A stretch of DNA of 64,000 nt from Pseudomonas mangiferae (GCF_007109405.1 NZ_VJOY01000001.1:530780-594779), one strand, 5' to 3'; counted from the first letter of the stretch, positions 1 to 12,682 are shown. A program made the numbers and translations. Notes: generated by a model from the sequence alone, not told the origin.

Positions 1-3000
1 GGGGTGCGGCTGAGGGCGAGGATGCGGGTCAGCCGCGACGACGGGTGCGCCGGGTCCAAGGGCAGGTAGCCGGCGCCGGACTTGAAGCTGCCGACGATCA
101 TCCCCAGCAGCGGCAGGTCGCGCTCCGCCAGCAGCGCCACCGGCTGGTCCGGGCGAACCCCGGCGGCCAGCAGCCCGTGGGCCAGGCGGTTGGCCCGCTG
201 GTTCAGTTCGGCGTAGCTCCAGCAGCGTTCCAGGCAGGCGGCGGCGATGCGCTCGGGGTGGGCGGCGACCCGGCCCTCGAACAGCTGTGCGTAGCTGCGG
301 CCCAACGGGTAGTCGCGCTGGGTGCGGTTGCAGGTGTCCAGCAGGAAGTCGCGCTCCGTATCCCCCAGCAGCGGCAGGTCGGCGAAGTCGCCGTGGAAGC
401 CATCCACCAGCGCCAGCAGCAGGCGCTTGAAGTCCCCCAACAGGCGCGCCATGGTCGGTTCGTCGAAGAACCGCTGGTCGTAGGACAGGTGCAGGCCCAG
501 GGCGTCGCCCGGGTAGCAGACCACGGTCAGCGGGAAGTTGGTGTGGGTGCGGCCCGACTCGGAGCGCGCGTTGAGGCTCTGGGCGCGGTCCAGCACCGAC
601 ACTTCCACCGGCGCGTTCTCGTAGACGAACAGGCTGTCGAACAGCGGCTGGCCCTTGGGCAGTTCGCTGCAGGCCTGGATGTCCACCAGGGGCAGGTATT
701 CGTGCTCGCGCAGGGCCAGGTTGCGCTCCAGCAAGTCCCGCAGCCAGTCGCCGACCCGGCGCCGTTCGCCGGCGGCGGGCATCGGCACCCGCAGCGGGAT
801 GCTGTTGATGAACAGGCCGACGGTGCGCTGCATCTCCGGCATGCCCACCGGGCGCCCGGCCACAGTCACGCCGAACAGCACGTCGCGCTCGCCGCTGTAG
901 CGGCGCAGCACCAGGGACCAGGCCGCCTGGGCGAAGGTGTTGGCGGTGAGCTGGTGCCGCTGGGCCAGTTCCCGCAGGCGGCGACCATCGGCCACGTCCA
1001 GGCGCTCGTGCAGGTCGGCGACCCGCATGGCGCCGTTGTCGTGGAGGATCGGCCGGTCGCTGGGGATATAGGTGGGCCGTTCGAAACCACTCAGGGTCTC
1101 GCGCCAGAACGCCAGGGCGTCGCCGCGGTTCTGCCGCTGCAGCCAGGCGATGTAGTCGCGGTAGCGCGGCGCCGGCGCGAGGCTCGGCTGCTCGCCACGG
1201 CCCAGGGCCTGGTAGACCTCGAGGAAATCGCCCATCAGCAGCGAGCGGCACCAGGCGTCGATGAGGATGTGGTGGTTGCTCATGACGAACCAGTGGCGCG
1301 CCGCCCCCAGGCGGATCAGGCGCAGGCGGAACGGCGGCTCGCGCAGCAGATCGAAGCCCGCCTCGCGCTCCTCCACCAGCAGCTGCGCCAGGCGCGCCTC
1401 GTGATTCGCGTCCGGCTCGCCGCTCCAGTCGAGGAAGGCCATGTCCACCCGGCCCGGCCGGTGGATGATCTGCTGCATGCCGTCGCCGGCGTCCCAGCGG
1501 AACGACGCCCGCAGCGCTTCGTGACGCGCCACCACGGCCTCCCAGGCCAGGGCGAAGCGTTGCGTGTCCACGTCGCTGTCCAGGGTGTAGCGGTCCTGCA
1601 TGAAGTACACGCCGGAGCCCGGCTCCAGCAGGGTGTGCAGCAGCAGCCCTTCCTGCATCGGCGTCAGCGGGTAGACATCGTCGATCTCGGCGAACGGCAC
1701 CGGCAGCGCGTCCAGCTGCGCCTGGTCCAGCTTCGCCAGGGGGAAGTCGGACGGCGTGACGCCGCCCGCCTCGGGTTCCAGGCAATGGGCGATCAGCGCC
1801 TGCAGTTCGTCCAGGTAATCCTTGGCCAGGGCCTCCACCGTGGACGCGTGATACAGCGCCTCGCTGAAGGTCCAGCGCAGCTGCAGCTCGCCGGCGAAGA
1901 CCTGGCTGTCCACCCCCAGCCAGTTGGGCAGTTCGGACTGCTCGTCGTGGGCGGTGCCGGCGGGTTCCTCCAGGGGCCGGAACAGCGCGTCCTCGGCGAA
2001 GCTCTGGTCGAACTGGCCCAGGTAGTTGAAGGTGATCCGCGCCTGGGGTAGCGCTTGCAAGACGGCACATCGCTCGGCGTCCGCCAGGTAGCGCAGCACG
2101 CCGTAGCCCAGGCCTTTGTGGGGCACCGCGCGCAGTTGCTCCTTGATGGCCTTGAGGGATTCGCCCGGGGTGGCCGCGGGGGTCAGGCGCAGCGGGTAGG
2201 CACTGGTGAACCAGCCGACGCTGCGGGTCAGGTCGATGCTGTCGAACAACGCCTCGCGGCCGTGGCCCTCCAGCTGCACCAGCGCCGAATCGCTGCCGGT
2301 CCAGCGGCACAGGGTGCGGGCCAGGGCGGCGAGCAGCAGGTCGTTGACCTGGGTGCGGTAGGCTGCCGGTGCCCGTTGCAGCAGGTCGCGGGTGCGCGCC
2401 GCATCCAGCCGCACGCTGACGCTGCGGGCCTGGCTCCGCCGATTGCCGCCCTCGGGCATGTCCCGCGGCAGGCTGGCCGGCGCACCGTCCAGGCGGCTGC
2501 GCCAGCCGTCCAGTTCCTCACGCAGGGATTCGCTGCTGGCGTAGGCCTGCAGGCAGCGGCCCCAGTCGCGGAAGGCGCTGGTCTTCGCCGGCAGCCGCGG
2601 CGGCTCGCCGGCAGCCAATTGGCGATAAACCGTCTGCAGGTCCTCCAGCAGCACCCGCCAGGACACCCCGTCCACCACCAAGTGGTGGATCGCCAGCAAC
2701 AGGCGCCGGGTGTCCCCCGGACCCTCCGCCAGCACCGCCCGCAGCAGCGGCCCCTGGCCGAGGTCGAGGCTGCGCTGGGCCTGTTCGAACAGCGCCAGGC
2801 GCTCCGCCTCGTCCGCCACCTGGCGGGTCCAGAGCAGGTCGTGCGCCTCGGCGACGGGCCGGTGGTCGGCGCGCCAGGTGCCCGCGGCATCGCGAACGAA
2901 GCCCAGGCGCAGGGCGTCGTGGTGCTCACAGAGCAAATGCAGTGCCCGCGCCAGGTGCTGTGGCTCCAGGGCCATGGTCGGCTCCAGCACCAGGGTCTGG

Positions 3001-6000
3001 TTCCAGTGGGACGGCGTCTCGCCGGCCTGCTGGAAGAACCACTGCTGGATCGGCGTCAGCGGCGCCTCGCCCTGCACCGGGCCCTGGTCGATATCGGCCC
3101 GCGCGCTCACCTGGGCGGCCGCCGCCAGGGTCTGCACGGTCTGGAAGCGGAATAGCTCCTTGGGGGTGAAGTGCAGGCCGGCCTGGCGGGCCCGGCTGAC
3201 CACCTGGATGGACAGGATGGAATCGCCGCCCAGTTCGAAGAAGTTGTCGTGCAAGCCCACTTGGTCGACGTTCAGCACCTCGCGCCAGATCTCGGCCAGC
3301 AGCCGCTCCGACTCGCTGCGCGGGGCGACGAAGGCCTGCCGCCCCTGGGTGACGTCTACCGCCGGCAGCGCCTTGCGGTCCAGCTTACCGTTGGCGGTCA
3401 GGGGCAGGCGCTCCAGCAACAGCAGGTGCGCCGGCACCATGTAGTCCGGTAACTGCACCTGTAGGCCGGCCTTCAGGGCGTCGCGCCAGGCCACCTGGGC
3501 GTCCTCGTCCCGCAGCGGCTCGGGCGTGCCCGGCACCACGTAGCCCACCAGGTGGCCGTCCAGCGCCAGTACCACGGCGTCCTGTACGTCGGGCAGGCCC
3601 TGCAAGCGCGCCTCGATCTCGCCCAGTTCGATGCGGAATCCGCGGATCTTCACCTGCTGGTCGGCGCGTCCCACGTATTCCACCTGGCCGTCGCGGCCCT
3701 GGCGCACGCGGTCGCCGGTGCGATACAGGCGGCCGCCGCCCCGGGGATCGAAGGGGTCGGCGACGAAGCGCTCGGCGCTCAGGCCGGGCCGCGCGTGGTA
3801 GCCCCGGGCGAGGCCGGCGCCGCCGACGTACAGTTCGCCCACCGCGCCCGGCACCACCGGGTTGAGGTCGGCGTCGAGGATGTACAGGCTGCGCGCCCCG
3901 ATCCCGCGGCCGATGGGTACCCCGCTGGCCTCGGCCGGCAGCGTGTCCGCGACCCGGCTGGCCAGGGGCATCACCACGGTCTCGGTGGGGCCGTAGGCAT
4001 TGAAGAAGACCTGGGGGACGAAGGCGGCGCGGATCACCCGCACGTGCTCGGGGGTCAGTGCCTCGCCGCCGGTGATGCACACCCGCACCGGCAGGGTCTC
4101 GCCACGCTGGCCGAGCCACTGGGCCAACTGCCCGCCGTAGCTGGGGGTGAAGCCGACGATGGTCACCCGCTCCTGGCCGATCAGCCCGCAGATCTCCTCG
4201 GCGCCCCACTGGCCCTGGGCCCGCAGCACCACCCGGGCGCCGCACAGCAGCGGGGTCAGCAGGCGCTCGCTGGCAGCGTCGAAGTTGATGGAATAGAAGT
4301 GCAGCTCGCAGTCGTCCGGACGCATGCCGAAGCGCTCGATCACCGCCTGGCAGTGCATGGCGATGGCACCGTGGGCCACCGCCACGCCCTTGGGCTGGCC
4401 GGTGGAACCGGAGGTGTAGATCAGGTAGGCCAGCTGGCGGGGGTCGACCGCCACCCCCAGGTCATCATCGGCCAGGGCGTCCAGGGCTGCGCCGTCCCGC
4501 TCCTGGCACCAGCCCTGCACGCCCGCGGGCAGCTCGCCCAGCGCCTCGAACAGCGCGGCATGGCCCAGCAGCAGGCCGATGCCGCTGTCCTCCAGCATGT
4601 AGCGCAGGCGCTCGGCCGGGTATTCCGGGTCGAGGGGCACGTAGGCGCCGCCGGCCTTGAGGATCGCCAGCAGGCCGATCACCAGCTCCGCCGAGCGCTC
4701 CAGGGCGAGGCCCACCCGCACTTCGGCACCGACGCCCCGTTCCCGCAGGTAGCGCGCCAGGCGGTTGGCCCGGGCGTTCAGCTGGCGGTAGCTGAGGGTC
4801 TTACCGGCGAAGGTCAGCGCCGGAGCGTCCGGAGTGGCCGCCACCTGCTGCTCGAACAGGCCGTGCACGGTGTCGGGCAGCGCCGACTGGGCCTGGGCCG
4901 CGCCGCTCCAGTCCAGGCCGGCCCGGCGTTCCATGGCGTCCTGCAGGGGCAGCTCGCCGAGACGCTGCTGCGGTGCGTCGATCATCGCCTTCAGCAGGGT
5001 CTGCCAATGACGCGCCATGCGCTCGATGGTGCCGGCGTCGAACAGGTCGCTGCTGTAGGTCAGGCAGCCATGCAGGTGGGCATCGAAGTCGGTCACCTCC
5101 AGGTTCAGGTCGAACTTGGTGGCCCGGGCATCGTTGACCAAGTACTCCAGGCGCAGCCCGCCGGCGATCTCGCGGGTCTGCTGGAACTCCCAGCGCTGCA
5201 CGTTGCACATCACCTGGAACAGCGGGTTGTAGGCGGCGCTGCGCTGGGGCTGCAGAGCTTCCACCAGGTGGTCGAACGGCAGGTCCTGGTGGGACTGGCC
5301 TTCGATGGCGGTCCGCCGCACCTGCTCCAGCCACTCGCTCACCGTCATCCGCCCCTGGGGGCGCAGGCGCAGCACCTGGGTATTGAGGAACGCGCCGATC
5401 AGCCCTTCGCTCTCGGGGCGGATGCGGTTGGCCACCGGGGTGCCGATACGCAGGTCTTCCTGGCCACCGTAGCGGTACAGCAGCAGGCCGAGGGCGGCGG
5501 TCATGGTCATGAACAGGGTCAGGCCGTGCTCGGCGTTGAACGCCTTCAGGCGCCGCGCCAGGTCGTCGTCCAGGCTGAACCGGTAGAGGTCGCCGCGGTG
5601 GCTCTGCACCGGCGGACGCGGGCGGTCGAACGGCAGCTCCAGCAGCGGCTGCTCGCCCCCCAGTTGCTCGGTCCAGTAGGCCAGCTGGCGTTGCAGCTCG
5701 CCGGCTTCCAGCCATTCCCGCTGCCAGACGCTGTAATCCAGGTATTGCACCGGCAGCTCCGCCAGGGGCGAGGGACGCCCTTCCAGCTCGGCCTCGTAGA
5801 GGGCCGCCAGCTCCCGGGCGAAGATGTCCATGGCCCAGCCTTCGGTGACGATGTGGTGCAGGGTCACCACCAGGTAGTGATCCTGCGCGGACGCCCGCAG
5901 CAGGCACACCCGCAGCAGCGGGCCGCGCTCCAGGTCGAACGGCGCGTGGGCCTCCTGATCGGCGAAGCGCTGCAGCTCCGCCTGGAACGCCGCGGCGTCC

Positions 6001-9000
6001 AGGGCGGAATGGTCGATGCGTCGAAGGGGCAGCCGCTGCTCGGCGGCGACCTGCTGGCAGGGCACGCCGTCGACGCTGGGGAAGGTGGTGCGCAGGGTTT
6101 CGTGGCGGCGGATCAGCGCCTGCAGCGCGGCGTCGAAGCGCTCCACGTCCAGCGGGCCGCTCATGCGCGCCACGCCGCCGACGTTGTAGGCCGGGCTGTC
6201 GGGCTCCAGTTGCCACAGGAACCACATGCGCTGCTGGGAATAGGACAGCGGCACCGGCCGGTCGCGGTCGATGCGCGGGATCGGCCCCAGGCGGTTGCGG
6301 GCGCCGGCATCGCGGGCCTGGCGGACCTCCTGGACGAACGCCTCCAGGCGGCTGGCCTCGAACAGGCTGCGCAGGGGCAGGTCCACGTCGCAGGCCTGGC
6401 GCACCCGGGACACGATGCCGGTGGCCAGCAGCGAGTGGCCGCCCAGCTCGAAGAAGTCGTCGTCGAGGCCGGGCTGCTGGATGCCGAGCACTTCGCTCCA
6501 GATGGCGGCGACCCGGCACTCCAGTTCGTCACGCGGCGGACGGTGGCTGCGGGCCGTCCACTGGGGCGCTGGCAGGGCCTGGCGGTCCAGCTTGCCACTG
6601 GGGCTCAGCGGCAGGGTCTCCAGGCCCATGACCAGGGCCGGCACCATGTAGTCGGGCAGGCTGCGTTGCAGCGCCTGGCGCAGGTGCTCGTTAAGCTGGG
6701 CTTCGTCGCCCTCGGCCACCACGTAGCCCACCAGTTGATCGCCGGCGGCCCCCTGGCGGATCGCCACGGCCGCCTGGCGGACACCGGCCTGGGCCAGCAG
6801 GGCGGACTCGATCTCCTCCAGCTCGATGCGGAAACCGCGCAGCTTCACCTGCTGGTCGATGCGGCCCAGGTATTCCAGCACGCCATCGGCGCGCCAGCGG
6901 GCCTTGTCGCCGGTACGGTACAGGCGCTCGCCGTTGCCGTCGGGGCTCGGCACGAAGCGGCTGGCGGTCAGCCCCGGACGCCCCAGATAACCGCGAGCCA
7001 GACCACTGCCGCCGATGCACAGCTCGCCGGCCACGCCCACCGGGGACGGCTGTAATCCGGCGTCCAGCACCAGGCAGCGCACGTTGCCCAGGGGACGGCC
7101 GATGGGTACCAGCGGGCGGTCCTCCGCCACGCACGGCCAGTGGGTAACGTTGATGGCGGTTTCCGTGGGGCCATAGCGGTTGTGCAGCGCCACCGCCGGC
7201 AGGCGCGCCAGGATGCGGTCGCGCAGCTCGCCGGACAGCGCCTCGCCGCCGGAGAACAGCAGGCGCAGGCGCTCGCAGCGGTCGACGTCCGGTTCGTCGA
7301 CGAACAGCCGCAGCAGCGACGGCACGAAGTGCAGCACGCTGACCCCGTGGGCCGCCACCCGCTCCACCAGGCGACGCGGGTCGCGGTGCTCGCCCGGCGC
7401 GGCCAGCACCAGGCGGCTGCCCGCCAGCAGCGGCAGGAAGCATTCCCAGACCGACACGTCGAAGCTGATGGGCGCCTTCTGCAGGAACACGTCCCGCTCG
7501 TCGAAGCCATAGGTCTCCAGCATCCAGTGCAGGCGCTCGCTCATGGCCCGCTGGGTGTTGCCGACGCCCTTGGGCTGGCCGGTGGAGCCAGAGGTGTAGA
7601 TGACGTAAGCCAGTTGCTCGCCGTGGACCACCGCCTGCGGCGCAGCACCGTGGCCGGGTTGAGGCTCGAAACGGTCGAGCGCCAGGACCGCCAGCCCCGC
7701 CGGCACGGGCAGCGCGGTCAGGTGGCTCTGGGTCAGCAGCAGCGCCAGGCCGCTGTCCTGCATCATGTAGGCCAGGCGTTCGGCCGGGTAATCCACGTCC
7801 AGCGGCACGTAGGCGGCGCCGCGCTTGAGCACCGCCAGCAGGCCGACGATCAGCTCGGGCGAGCGCTCCAGGGCGATGCCCACCCGCTGCTCCGGGCCGA
7901 TGCCACGCTCGGCCAGGGCACGGGCCAGGTCGTCCGCGCGGCGGTGTAGCGCCTCGAAGGTCAGCTCGCCGCCGTCCCAGGTCAGGGCGACCCGCCGGGG
8001 ATGGCGGCGGGCCGTCTCGGCCAGAGCATCGGCCAGCAGCGGCCGCGTGCCGCCATCCGGGCCACGTCCCCAGGTGTCGAGCTGCGCGCGCTCGGCGTCG
8101 TCCGCCAGTTGGAAGGCGCCAATGGGGGTGTCCGGTTGCGCCACGGCCTGGCGCAGCAGCGCCTGGAAGTGGGCGGCGAGACGCTGCACGGTAGCGGCGT
8201 CGAACAGCGCGGTGGCGTAATCGAACGCCAGGGCGATGCGGCCGTTCTCGTCTTCCTCGGTCTGCAACTGCAGCTCGAACTTGGCGTCGCGGCTGTGCCA
8301 GGGCAACTCGTCGGCCAGCAGGCCGGGCAGGCGCTGCAAGGCGCGGCGGTCGCGTTGCTGGTGGTTGAACAGGACCTGGAACAGCCCCGGCGACTGGCCG
8401 CCCTGGGCGCCCAGGGCCTCCACCAGGTGGTCGTACGGCAGGTCCTGGTTGGCCTGGGCGCCCAGGGTGGCGGTGCGGGCCGCGGCGAGCACCTGGGCGA
8501 ACGTCATGTCCGGGTCGAGGCGGCCGCGCAGCACCAGGGTATTGATGAAGAAGCCCACCACGCCTTGGGTCTCGGCGCGGCCGCGGTTGGCGGCCGGCAC
8601 CCCGAGGCGGATATCCTCCTGGCCGCTGTAGCGCTGCAGCAGGCTCTGCCAGGCGGCCAGCAGCACCATGAACGGGCTGGCGTCATGGTCCCGGGCCATG
8701 GCGGCCAGGGCCTGGCAGAACGCCGGCTCCAGGCGCAGCGCCAGGCGCTCGGCACGGCCGTCGACGGCGGCCCCCCGGGGCCGGTCCAGGGGCAGCGCCA
8801 GGGCGGGATGCTCATCGCCCAGGGTGTCGCGCCAGTAGGCCAGCTGCCGCTCGCCCTCGCCGGCCGCCAGGGTCTCGCGCTGCCACGCCGCATAGTCGGC
8901 GTAGTGCACCGGCAGATCGGCGAGGCTCGGCGCCTGGCCCTGGGTGAAGGCTGTGTACAGGCGGGAGAACTCGTCCATCAGCAGGTTCAGGGACCAGCCG

Positions 9001-11438
9001 TCGGCGATGATGTGGTGCAGGGTCACCAGCAGCAGGTGTTCCTGTTCGTCCAGGCCGACCAGGCGCAGGCGCAGCAAGGGGCCCTGGGTCAGGTCGAAGG
9101 GCCGCAGCGCCTCCTCTTCACGCAGGCGACGGGCCTCGGCGTCACGGGCGTCGACCGGCAGGTGCTCCAGGTCCAGGCGGGCGAAGTCCAGGGGCATGTT
9201 CGGGTGGATGCGCTGCCAGGCGCTGCCCTCCCCGTCGAAGAAGGTGGTGCGCAGGGACTCGTGGCGCGCCACCAGGGTTTCGAACGCCCGGCGCAGGGCG
9301 CTTTCATCCAGGCGCCCGCGCAAATGCAGGGCGCCAGGGATGGTGTAGGCGGCGCTGGCGGGGTCCAGTTGCCAGAGGAACCACAGCCGTTGCTGGGCTG
9401 CGGACTGGGGCAGCGGCGTCGCGCGGGACTGGCGTGGCATCGCGTGGGCGACGGCACCCTGCCCCCGCTGCTGCGCCACCAGGGCGAGGAACCCGGCGAA
9501 GGTGGGCGCCTCGAACAGTTCGCGCGGTGTCAGCGCCAGGCCGAAGGCTTCGTTGACCCGGGCCACCACCTGCACGGCGCGGATCGAATTGCCGCCCTCG
9601 GCGAAGAAATGATCGTCGTCCGCGACGTTCGCCACGCCCAGGTGTTCGCGCCAGATTCCGGCCAGCACGTCCCGCAGGCCGTGGCCGGCGTTTTCGTGCT
9701 CCGCGGGCGCGGCCGCCCCGGCCCGTTCGTCACGGTGCAGGGCATACAGGTCGAGGCTGCCCTCGTCCAGGCCCTGGCGGCAGGCAGAACGCTGCAACTT
9801 GCCGCTGGAGGTCTTCGGCAATGCGCCGGGGTTGAGCAGCGCCACCACGTGGGGGGTTTCCCCGTGGACTTCCGCCACCGCCTGGCGGATCAGCCCGACC
9901 AGGGTCTTGGCCGGCACCAGCTTCTGCACCCGGCGCCCCACCTCGGCGGCGATGCCGATGCCTTCCTGTCCCTCCACGGTCACGGCGAACGCGGCTACCC
10001 GCCCCTTGCGCACGCCTTCCACCTGCCCTTCGACGGTCTGCTCGATGTCTTGGGGATAGAGGTTCTGCCCGCGGACGATGAGCATGTCCTTCAGCCGCCC
10101 GGTGACGTACAGCTGGGCGTCACGGCGGAAGCCCAGGTCGCCGGTACGCAACCAGGTGCGCCCGTCCCGCTGGACGAACGTGGCGGCGCTGGCTTCGGGG
10201 TTGCGCCAGTAACCGTGGGCGATGCTGGGGCCGGCGGCCCAGACTTCCCCGACCCGATCATCGGGCAGGCTGTCGCCGCTCAGCGGGTCCACCAGCATCA
10301 CCGCATGTTCCGGCTGGGCGAAGCCGCAGCTGGCCAGGGCCAGGTTCTCGCCGGCCTCGGCGCGGTGCTCGCCCAGGGCCCGGGCGTCCAGATGCAGGCT
10401 CGGGATGCCCTCGCCGCGGCGGCCGCCGCTGACGAACAGCGTGGCCTCCGCCAGGCCGTAGCAGGCGAAATAGGCCGAGGCCTCGAAGCCGCAAGCGGCG
10501 AAGCGTGCGGCGAAGTCGTTCAGGCTGTCCTGGCGGATCGGCTCCGACCCGGAGAACGCCACCCGCCAACCGCTCAGGTCCAGCCGCGCCAGGGCGCTGT
10601 CGCTGATGCGCTCGGCGCACAGGCGGTAGGCGAAGTCCGGACCGCCGCTGACGGTGCCGCCGAAGCGGCCGATGGCGTCCAGCCAGCGCAGCGGCCGTTC
10701 GAGGAAGTACGCTGGAGCCATCAGCACCACCGGGATGCCGCTGTACACGCCCTGCAGCAACCCGCCGATCAGGCCCATGTCGTGGTAGAGCGGCAGCCAG
10801 CTGACGATCACGTCGGTCTCGGTGATGCCGAAGCCGTGGCGGATCAGCCGCTCGTTGGCCACCAGGTTGCCATGGCTCACCTGCACGCCCTTGGGGGTGG
10901 CGGTGGAGCCGGAAGTGTATTGCAGGAAGGCGATGTGCTCGCCACTCAGCGCCGGGGAGTGATAATCCTGCGGGGCTGGTCCAACCTCATCCACCGCCAG
11001 CCACTGTAGGCCCGGGTGGGTATCGGTGAAGGCAGCGAGGCCCTGGCCCAGGGCCGACGACGTGAGGATCAGAGTCGGCTCGGCGTCCGCCAGGATCGAC
11101 AGCAGCCGCTCCTGGTGATGGCGGCGGGCGGACTCCGGCGGATAGGCCGGCACCGCGATCACCCCCGTGTAGAGGCAGGCGAAGAACGCCGCAACGTAGT
11201 CCACTCCGCTATGGAACAGCAGCACCGCCCGGTCACCGGGTGCGGCGCGGACCGCCAGGGCCGCCGCGATGCCACGCACCCGCTCGTCCAGCTGCCGGTA
11301 GGTCAGGCACTCACCGTCGCCGTCGTCAGACAGGAACCGCAGCGCCAGCCGATCCGGGGCCTCGGCCACGCGCAGGCGCAGGGCGTCGGCCAGGGTATCG
11401 AGGCGCGGCGCGCCCGGGAGATCGAATACGTCCTTCAT
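1..11438 (-). CDS. pvdL: Pyoverdine chromophore NRPS PvdL (3' end beyond window)
   Basis: Peptide synthetase that starts the pyoverdine chromophore, expected to join an acyl group, L-Glu, D-Tyr and L-Dab. The frame is open from ATG 11438 to the left edge (3812 codons seen). Domain order: acyl-CoA-ligase-like domain (about 1-590); carrier with GGNSI (Ser about 618); condensation HHIIADG (808); adenylation with [11 protein letters not shown] (about 1280); carrier GGHSL (1669); condensation HHIVTEG (1861); adenylation; carrier GGDSI (2740); epimerase HHLVVDG (2918); condensation HHILIDA (3389); start of a third adenylation domain (about 3690 on), cut off. This AL-T-C-A-T-C-A-T-E-C-A order is that of P. 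aeruginosa PvdL; substrates are inferred from that order. A carrier with GGDS before an epimerase fits a D-residue in module two. It lies 51 bases after pvdG in the same operon. Confidence 0.95.
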   Translation of the reverse strand, partial: MKDVFDLPGAPRLDTLADALRLRVAEAPDRLALRFLSDDGDGECLTYRQLDERVRGIAAALAVRAAPGDRAVLLFHSGVDYVAAFFACLYTGVIAVPAYPPESARRHHQERLLSILADAEPTLILTSSALGQGLAAFTDTHPGLQWLAVDEVGPAPQDYHSPALSGEHIAFLQYTSGSTATPKGVQVSHGNLVANERLIRHGFGITETDVIVSWLPLYHDMGLIGGLLQGVYSGIPVVLMAPAYFLERPLRWLDAIGRFGGTVSGGPDFAYRLCAERISDSALARLDLSGWRVAFSGSEPIRQDSLNDFAARFAACGFEASAYFACYGLAEATLFVSGGRRGEGIPSLHLDARALGEHRAEAGENLALASCGFAQPEHAVMLVDPLSGDSLPDDRVGEVWAAGPSIAHGYWRNPEASAATFVQRDGRTWLRTGDLGFRRDAQLYVTGRLKDMLIVRGQNLYPQDIEQTVEGQVEGVRKGRVAAFAVTVEGQEGIGIAAEVGRRVQKLVPAKTLVGLIRQAVAEVHGETPHVVALLNPGALPKTSSGKLQRSACRQGLDEGSLDLYALHRDERAGAAAPAEHENAGHGLRDVLAGIWREHLGVANVADDDHFFAEGGNSIRAVQVVARVNEAFGLALTPRELFEAPTFAGFLALVAQQRGQGAVAHAMPRQSRATPLPQSAAQQRLWFLWQLDPASAAYTIPGALHLRGRLDESALRRAFETLVARHESLRTTFFDGEGSAWQRIHPNMPLDFARLDLEHLPVDARDAEARRLREEEALRPFDLTQGPLLRLRLVGLDEQEHLLLVTLHHIIADGWSLNLLMDEFSRLYTAFTQGQAPSLADLPVHYADYAAWQRETLAAGEGERQLAYWRDTLGDEHPALALPLDRPRGAAVDGRAERLALRLEPAFCQALAAMARDHDASPFMVLLAAWQSLLQRYSGQEDIRLGVPAANRGRAETQGVVGFFINTLVLRGRLDPDMTFAQVLAAARTATLGAQANQDLPYDHLVEALGAQGGQSPGLFQVLFNHQQRDRRALQRLPGLLADELPWHSRDAKFELQLQTEEDENGRIALAFDYATALFDAATVQRLAAHFQALLRQAVAQPDTPIGAFQLADDAERAQLDTWGRGPDGGTRPLLADALAETARRHPRRVALTWDGGELTFEALHRRADDLARALAERGIGPEQRVGIALERSPELIVGLLAVLKRGAAYVPLDVDYPAERLAYMMQDSGLALLLTQSHLTALPVPAGLAVLALDRFEPQPGHGAAPQAVVHGEQLAYVIYTSGSTGQPKGVGNTQRAMSERLHWMLETYGFDERDVFLQKAPISFDVSVWECFLPLLAGSRLVLAAPGEHRDPRRLVERVAAHGVSVLHFVPSLLRLFVDEPDVDRCERLRLLFSGGEALSGELRDRILARLPAVALHNRYGPTETAINVTHWPCVAEDRPLVPIGRPLGNVRCLVLDAGLQPSPVGVAGELCIGGSGLARGYLGRPGLTASRFVPSPDGNGERLYRTGDKARWRADGVLEYLGRIDQQVKLRGFRIELEEIESALLAQAGVRQAAVAIRQGAAGDQLVGYVVAEGDEAQLNEHLRQALQRSLPDYMVPALVMGLETLPLSPSGKLDRQALPAPQWTARSHRPPRDELECRVAAIWSEVLGIQQPGLDDDFFELGGHSLLATGIVSRVRQACDVDLPLRSLFEASRLEAFVQEVRQARDAGARNRLGPIPRIDRDRPVPLSYSQQRMWFLWQLEPDSPAYNVGGVARMSGPLDVERFDAALQALIRRHETLRTTFPSVDGVPCQQVAAEQRLPLRRIDHSALDAAAFQAELQRFADQEAHAPFDLERGPLLRVCLLRASAQDHYLVVTLHHIVTEGWAMDIFARELAALYEAELEGRPSPLAELPVQYLDYSVWQREWLEAGELQRQLAYWTEQLGGEQPLLELPFDRPRPPVQSHRGDLYRFSLDDDLARRLKAFNAEHGLTLFMTMTAALGLLLYRYGGQEDLRIGTPVANRIRPESEGLIGAFLNTQVLRLRPQGRMTVSEWLEQVRRTAIEGQSHQDLPFDHLVEALQPQRSAAYNPLFQVMCNVQRWEFQQTREIAGGLRLEYLVNDARATKFDLNLEVTDFDAHLHGCLTYSSDLFDAGTIERMARHWQTLLKAMIDAPQQRLGELPLQDAMERRAGLDWSGAAQAQSALPDTVHGLFEQQVAATPDAPALTFAGKTLSYRQLNARANRLARYLRERGVGAEVRVGLALERSAELVIGLLAILKAGGAYVPLDPEYPAERLRYMLEDSGIGLLLGHAALFEALGELPAGVQGWCQERDGAALDALADDDLGVAVDPRQLAYLIYTSGSTGQPKGVAVAHGAIAMHCQAVIERFGMRPDDCELHFYSINFDAASERLLTPLLCGARVVLRAQGQWGAEEICGLIGQERVTIVGFTPSYGGQLAQWLGQRGETLPVRVCITGGEALTPEHVRVIRAAFVPQVFFNAYGPTETVVMPLASRVADTLPAEASGVPIGRGIGARSLYILDADLNPVVPGAVGELYVGGAGLARGYHARPGLSAERFVADPFDPRGGGRLYRTGDRVRQGRDGQVEYVGRADQQVKIRGFRIELGEIEARLQGLPDVQDAVVLALDGHLVGYVVPGTPEPLRDEDAQVAWRDALKAGLQVQLPDYMVPAHLLLLERLPLTANGKLDRKALPAVDVTQGRQAFVAPRSESERLLAEIWREVLNVDQVGLHDNFFELGGDSILSIQVVSRARQAGLHFTPKELFRFQTVQTLAAAAQVSARADIDQGPVQGEAPLTPIQQWFFQQAGETPSHWNQTLVLEPTMALEPQHLARALHLLCEHHDALRLGFVRDAAGTWRADHRPVAEAHDLLWTRQVADEAERLALFEQAQRSLDLGQGPLLRAVLAEGPGDTRRLLLAIHHLVVDGVSWRVLLEDLQTVYRQLAAGEPPRLPAKTSAFRDWGRCLQAYASSESLREELDGWRSRLDGAPASLPRDMPEGGNRRSQARSVSVRLDAARTRDLLQRAPAAYRTQVNDLLLAALARTLCRWTGSDSALVQLEGHGREALFDSIDLTRSVGWFTSAYPLRLTPAATPGESLKAIKEQLRAVPHKGLGYGVLRYLADAERCAVLQALPQARITFNYLGQFDQSFAEDALFRPLEEPAGTAHDEQSELPNWLGVDSQVFAGELQLRWTFSEALYHASTVEALAKDYLDELQALIAHCLEPEAGGVTPSDFPLAKLDQAQLDALPVPFAEIDDVYPLTPMQEGLLLHTLLEPGSGVYFMQDRYTLDSDVDTQRFALAWEAVVARHEALRASFRWDAGDGMQQIIHRPGRVDMAFLDWSGEPDANHEARLAQLLVEEREAGFDLLREPPFRLRLIRLGAARHWFVMSNHHILIDAWCRSLLMGDFLEVYQALGRGEQPSLAPAPRYRDYIAWLQRQNRGDALAFWRETLSGFERPTYIPSDRPILHDNGAMRVADLHERLDVADGRRLRELAQRHQLTANTFAQAAWSLVLRRYSGERDVLFGVTVAGRPVGMPEMQRTVGLFINSIPLRVPMPAAGERRRVGDWLRDLLERNLALREHEYLPLVDIQACSELPKGQPLFDSLFVYENAPVEVSVLDRAQSLNARSESGRTHTNFPLTVVCYPGDALGLHLSYDQRFFDEPTMARLLGDFKRLLLALVDGFHGDFADLPLLGDTERDFLLDTCNRTQRDYPLGRSYAQLFEGRVAAHPERIAAACLERCWSYAELNQRANRLAHGLLAAGVRPDQPVALLAERDLPLLGMIVGSFKSGAGYLPLDPAHPSSRLTRILALSRT

Positions 11439-11489
11439 GTCTTTACCTGCCTGGATCGGCTGCGTGTCGGTGGGTGGTGAGGGAGGGAG

Positions 11490-12248
11490 TCAGTGACTCG
11501 GCAGCGGCGCCCGCGCCGCCCCGTGGGGGCTGGCCGGCCGCGCATAGGCGTGCCCGTGGCGTTCGAGGAGGGCCAGGACCTCGGGCTCGCGCTCATGGAT
11601 GAAAAAGTGGTGGCCGTCGAACAGGTCGACGGAACAGGGACCGCGGGTTTCCTCGCCCCAGGCCTGCAGATCCTCAGGCTCGACGTCGTCCTCGTGGCCC
11701 CCCAGCACGTGGATGGGCAGGTCCAGGGGTGCGCGGATCTGGTGGCGGTAGCGGCCACAGAGCAGGAAGTCCGCACGCAGGATCGGCAGCGCCATTTCCA
11801 GCAGCTCGCGGTGGGCGAACACCTCTTCCGGGGTGCCCTTCAGCGCCCGCAGGCGCTCCACCAGCTCATCGTCGCTCTTGGGCCTGGCGTAGTCCTGGAA
11901 ATCCCGCCGGGCCGGCGCGGCGCCGCCGGAGACGAACAGCGCCCGGGGCGCGGGTGCGCCGTGCTGGCGCAGGGCGTGGGCAACCTCGAACGCCAGCAGG
12001 CTGCCAAGGCTGTGGCCAAACAGCGCGTAGGGCGCGTCCAGCTGGGGCAGCAATTCCATGGCGAGGCGGCCGGCGAGCGCCACGGCGTCCTCGGCGAAGG
12101 GCTCGGCGGCGCGCACGCCACGGCCCGGCAATTCGACCGGGCGGACCTCCAGCCAGGTGGGCAGACGGCGACGCCAGCGGGCGTAGACCATGGCGCTGGC
12201 CCCCGAATAGGGCAGGCAAAACAGGCGAAGCCCAGGCATGTCGGCCAT
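11490..12248 (-). CDS. pvdG: Type II thioesterase PvdG of pyoverdine synthesis
   Basis: External (type II) thioesterase of 252 residues with an alpha/beta-hydrolase fold. The family removes wrong or stalled acyl groups from carrier domains of peptide synthetases. The nucleophile motif GHSLG is near residue 92, the acidic residue is probably in GHEDDVEPED, and the catalytic His is in GHHFF near the C-terminus. The N-terminus RLFCLPYSGASA is typical of the family. It sits between mbtH (1 base upstream) and pvdL (51 bases downstream), the same pvdG-pvdL order as in P. aeruginosa. A second in-frame ATG three codons later is possible. Expected to be expressed with pvdL from the promoter before mbtH. 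Confidence 0.93.
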   Translation of the reverse strand: MADMPGLRLFCLPYSGASAMVYARWRRRLPTWLEVRPVELPGRGVRAAEPFAEDAVALAGRLAMELLPQLDAPYALFGHSLGSLLAFEVAHALRQHGAPAPRALFVSGGAAPARRDFQDYARPKSDDELVERLRALKGTPEEVFAHRELLEMALPILRADFLLCGRYRHQIRAPLDLPIHVLGGHEDDVEPEDLQAWGEETRGPCSVDLFDGHHFFIHEREPEVLALLERHGHAYARPASPHGAARAPLPSH

Positions 12249-12249
12249 C

Positions 12250-12468
12250 TCAGGCGATCGCTTGGTCCTGGTCCATCTTCTGCCGCAGGCTCAGCGGTCG
12301 CATGTCGGTCCACACCTCTTCGATATAGGCCAGGCACTCGGGCTTCAGCCCGCGCTTGCCGACCGCGCGCCAACCATTGGGAATCTCCTTGTACTCCGGC
12401 CAAATGGAGTACTGCTCTTCGTGGTTGACCACTACCTGGAACACCACGTCGTCACGATCGAAAACCAT
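12250..12468 (-). CDS. MbtH-like NRPS accessory protein
   Basis: Small protein of 72 residues of the MbtH family, which binds adenylation domains of peptide synthetases and helps them fold or activate amino acids. The diagnostic pattern is present: [19 protein letters not shown], then a second Trp in [11 protein letters not shown]. Start ATG follows GGGGAG at a good distance. It is the first gene of the mbtH-pvdG-pvdL operon, with the iron-starvation box about 60 bases upstream. In P. aeruginosa, as I recall, the MbtH-like gene lies elsewhere in the pvd region, so its position at the head of this operon is a local rearrangement. Confidence 0.93.
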   Translation of the reverse strand: MVFDRDDVVFQVVVNHEEQYSIWPEYKEIPNGWRAVGKRGLKPECLAYIEEVWTDMRPLSLRQKMDQDQAIA

Positions 12469-12526
12469 GTTCTCCCCTCGATTGCTGCGGGGGCACGGGC
12501 CCCTGCCCGACCTCCCACTGAGAAGA

Positions 12527-12550
12527 ACGGATGGGTTTTGCGAATAATTA
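12527..12550 (-). promoter_or_regulatory. Candidate PvdS-dependent iron-starvation box
   Basis: On the minus strand the site reads GCTAATT, with TAATT followed by exactly 16 bases and then CGT. The known PvdS promoter pattern is TAAAT-N16/17-CGT. It lies 59 bases before the mbtH start and faces the mbtH-pvdG-pvdL operon. One base of the upstream element differs from consensus. Function is inferred from the match and from pvdS being the divergent neighbour. Confidence 0.7.
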
Positions 12551-12663
12551 GCGTGGGAAAAAAGGGTTTCACATCCTCGGGATTGGCGCGTTCCCAGAGG
12601 GGACGCAGGTGAGCGAAAGGCCTCGACCGCTGCCAGAAAAGCAACGACTGATCAAGCACGCTC

Positions 12664-12682
12664 GATAATGATTCTCATTTGA
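12664..12682. promoter_or_regulatory. Fur box upstream of pvdS
   Basis: GATAATGATTCTCATTTGA closely matches the 19-base Fur consensus GATAATGATAATCATTATC, especially in the first two hexamers. A further ATAATCAT follows directly, so overlapping Fur dimers are possible. It lies about 93 bases before the pvdS start, where Fur repression of pvdS is known in Pseudomonas. Confidence 0.85.

Noticed and set aside
45..11009. Several long plus-strand open frames (up to 1167 codons) opposite pvdL
   Set aside because: They mirror the GC-rich codon pattern of pvdL, have Gln/Ala/Val/Arg-rich meaningless composition and no domain motifs or ribosome sites.
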